DNA of 7,716 nucleotides from the NCBI GenBank assembly GCA_017515945.1, contig JAFWDX010000100.1, forward strand, positions 1 through 7,716, given 5' to 3'. Below the pieces are notes generated by a model. That model saw only the letters and a program-made list of their open reading frames with translations, had not been told where the DNA came from and searched no databases. Position numbers and translations under genes: made by a program. Below, one piece after another: positions 6,397-7,716 of this stretch; the stretch's first letter is position 1, and each line of letters starts with the position of its first letter. The DNA comes from Blautia sp. Lineage in GTDB: Bacteria; Bacillota; Clostridia; Lachnospirales; Lachnospiraceae.

Positions 6397-7224
6397 CTAA
6401 TCGTCCTGCCTGTCAAGATAATCCAGCCGTCTCATAAGGCGCAGGAAAATCAGGATCAACATTGCCAGAATCAGAGAAATCGCGCTGCCGAAATTCCAGT
6501 CTCCCACCGAGATGAACTGGGATTCGATCAGGTTGCCGATCAGCATATACTGGCCGCCGCCGAGCAGCTTTGGAATGACAAAGGATGAAAGCGCCAGCAG
6601 AAAGACCATCATGACTCCGTTGAGCACGCCGGGCAGTGAGAGCGGCCAGATCACCTTCCAGAAGGTCTGGACCGGATCTGCGCCGAGATCATTTGCCGCT
6701 TCAATAAAGGATCTGTCCATTTTGGCCAGAGACGTATGGATCGGGATGATCATAAACGGCATAAAGTTGCAGACCAGGCCGATCATGACGGAAAAGTCCG
6801 TATACATCATCGTCAGCGGATTGATGCCCAGCATACTGAGCAGATTGTTGATGATCCCGTTGTCAGAGAGCAGGTTCATCCACGCATATGTCCGGAGGAG
6901 CATATTGATCCACATGGGGATCGTCACCAGCAGGATCAGAAAGCTCTGGATGGATTCCGACTGCTTTGAGATGATATAAGCCAGCGGATATCCCAGAACC
7001 AGACAGATCAGAGTAGCGGCGATGCCCAGCTGAAAGGATTTCAGGATCACGTGCAGGTAGGTAGCCTCCGCAAACCTGGTAAAGTTTTCGAGGGTAAAGG
7101 AAAGGGTCAGCACCTCATTTCCCGGTGTGGTAAATGCGTACAGGAAGGTCAGGATCAGTGGGATGACGATGATAACGACCGACCAGATCAGATAGGGCTT
7201 GATCAGATGACGAAAATGCTTCAT
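6397..7224 (-). CDS. potB: spermidine/putrescine ABC transporter permease PotB
   Basis: A 275-residue inner permease subunit of the polyamine importer, of the usual length for PotB. It has about six membrane helices (near 12-32, 63-85, 95-117, 143-163, 200-221 and 247-264). The EAA loop lies at 175-199 (EAANDLGADPVQTFWKVIWP), where the conserved Glu-Ala-Ala and Gly contact the PotA ATPase. MLLRTYAWMNLL (108-119) is typical of the PotB/PotH group. The start ATG (7224-7222) shares one base with the potA stop in TGATG, and GGGAG (7236-7232) lies 7 bases upstream, so translation is probably coupled to potA. It should pair with the PotC half of the next gene to form the membrane channel. Confidence 0.93.
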   Translation of the reverse strand: MKHFRHLIKPYLIWSVVIIVIPLILTFLYAFTTPGNEVLTLSFTLENFTRFAEATYLHVILKSFQLGIAATLICLVLGYPLAYIISKQSESIQSFLILLVTIPMWINMLLRTYAWMNLLSDNGIINNLLSMLGINPLTMMYTDFSVMIGLVCNFMPFMIIPIHTSLAKMDRSFIEAANDLGADPVQTFWKVIWPLSLPGVLNGVMMVFLLALSSFVIPKLLGGGQYMLIGNLIESQFISVGDWNFGSAISLILAMLILIFLRLMRRLDYLDRQDD

Positions 7225-7716
7225 CAGTAAGCTCCCATCGGATACATCACATGTATGTCTTCCGGTCCGAAGGTCAGACCGACCTGCCGTCCCACTTCGG
7301 CATAGTCTGTGGTCTGCACCTTGTATATGCGTTCAGCCGTCTCGACCAGGATCTCATAGTGAACGCCCTTGAAGGTAATGTTGCGCACAGTACCGCGGAT
7401 CTTTGCGTCATCCGGCGGCACGATATCCAGGTCCTCTGGACGCAGCACGACCTCGATCTCCTCATTGTCCTCGAAGCCTTTGTCCACACATGTGAACTGG
7501 AACCCGTCAAACTCCACGAGGAAGTCTCTGATCATCGTTCCGGGAATGATGTTTGACTCTCCGATAAAGCCTGCAACAAAACGGTTCTCCGGCTCGTTAT
7601 AAATATCCGTCGGTTTGCCGATCTGCTCGATCTCACCATTGTTCATGACCACAACGGTATCGGACATGGACAGAGCCTCCTCCTGATCATGGGTGACGTA
7701 GATGAACGTGATGCCC
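7224..7716 (-). CDS. potA: spermidine/putrescine ABC transporter ATP-binding protein PotA, C-terminal part
   Basis: Cut by the right edge: only the last 163 residues are present, read without interruption from 7715 to the TGA at 7226-7224. About 200 residues with Walker A, the signature motif and Walker B are outside. The visible part opens with [16 protein letters not shown], the end of the ABC ATPase domain with its H-loop histidine (codon 7691-7689), then [19 protein letters not shown] and the [14 protein letters not shown] segment common to PotA. The rest, to [11 protein letters not shown], is the TOBE-type regulatory domain found in PotA and MalK-like ATPases, with the typical VVLRPEDL motif. 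It powers uptake through PotB and PotC at the cytoplasmic face. A start at the internal Met (7667) would be wrong, because the frame stays open and conserved upstream of it. Confidence 0.93.
   Translation of the reverse strand, partial: GITFIYVTHDQEEALSMSDTVVVMNNGEIEQIGKPTDIYNEPENRFVAGFIGESNIIPGTMIRDFLVEFDGFQFTCVDKGFEDNEEIEVVLRPEDLDIVPPDDAKIRGTVRNITFKGVHYEILVETAERIYKVQTTDYAEVGRQVGLTFGPEDIHVMYPMGAY

Overview
The window looks like part of a chromosome of a Gram-positive Firmicute, most likely a clostridial (Lachnospiraceae-like) gut-type bacterium of middling G+C. The reasons are strong AGGAGG-type ribosome binding sites, a PotC-PotD fusion, a three-helix LytR-CpsA-Psr (LCP) protein and a YvpB-like C39 peptidase relative. 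The taxonomic call is inference from gene content, not a match to a named genome.

All six real genes lie on the minus strand and read from right to left, with overlaps or gaps of 6 to 34 bases. They look like one transcript. The promoter and first gene(s) lie beyond the right edge. In order of transcription: the C-terminal 163 residues of the polyamine ABC transporter ATPase PotA (7716-7224, cut by the window edge), permease PotB (7224-6397), a permease/substrate-binding fusion PotCD (6388-4541), a PTS Enzyme I-type phosphotransferase (4508-2886), a membrane LCP phosphotransferase with an extra extracytoplasmic domain (2851-1292), and a secreted or anchored C39-like cysteine peptidase with a long acidic linker (1285-236). 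A perfect 14-bp hairpin followed by T residues begins in the last stop codon and ends the operon at about 204.

Positions 1-203 hold no convincing gene. They contain a REP-like set of alternating inverted repeats (1-45) and a possible plus-strand terminator (47-92); I see nothing in 93-203.

The first three genes make a complete spermidine/putrescine importer, since PotCD supplies both the second permease and the binding protein. The last three are less expected there: an Enzyme I with no HPr gene beside it, then two extracytoplasmic cell-envelope proteins. The most interesting points are this combination, the substrate-binding-like domain in the LCP protein, the Trp-to-Ala change in the polyamine pocket of PotCD, and a tandem 11-bp repeat that makes a chain of tiny ORFs in front of the LCP gene. 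I found no CRISPR array, tRNA, rRNA, insertion sequence or defence system.
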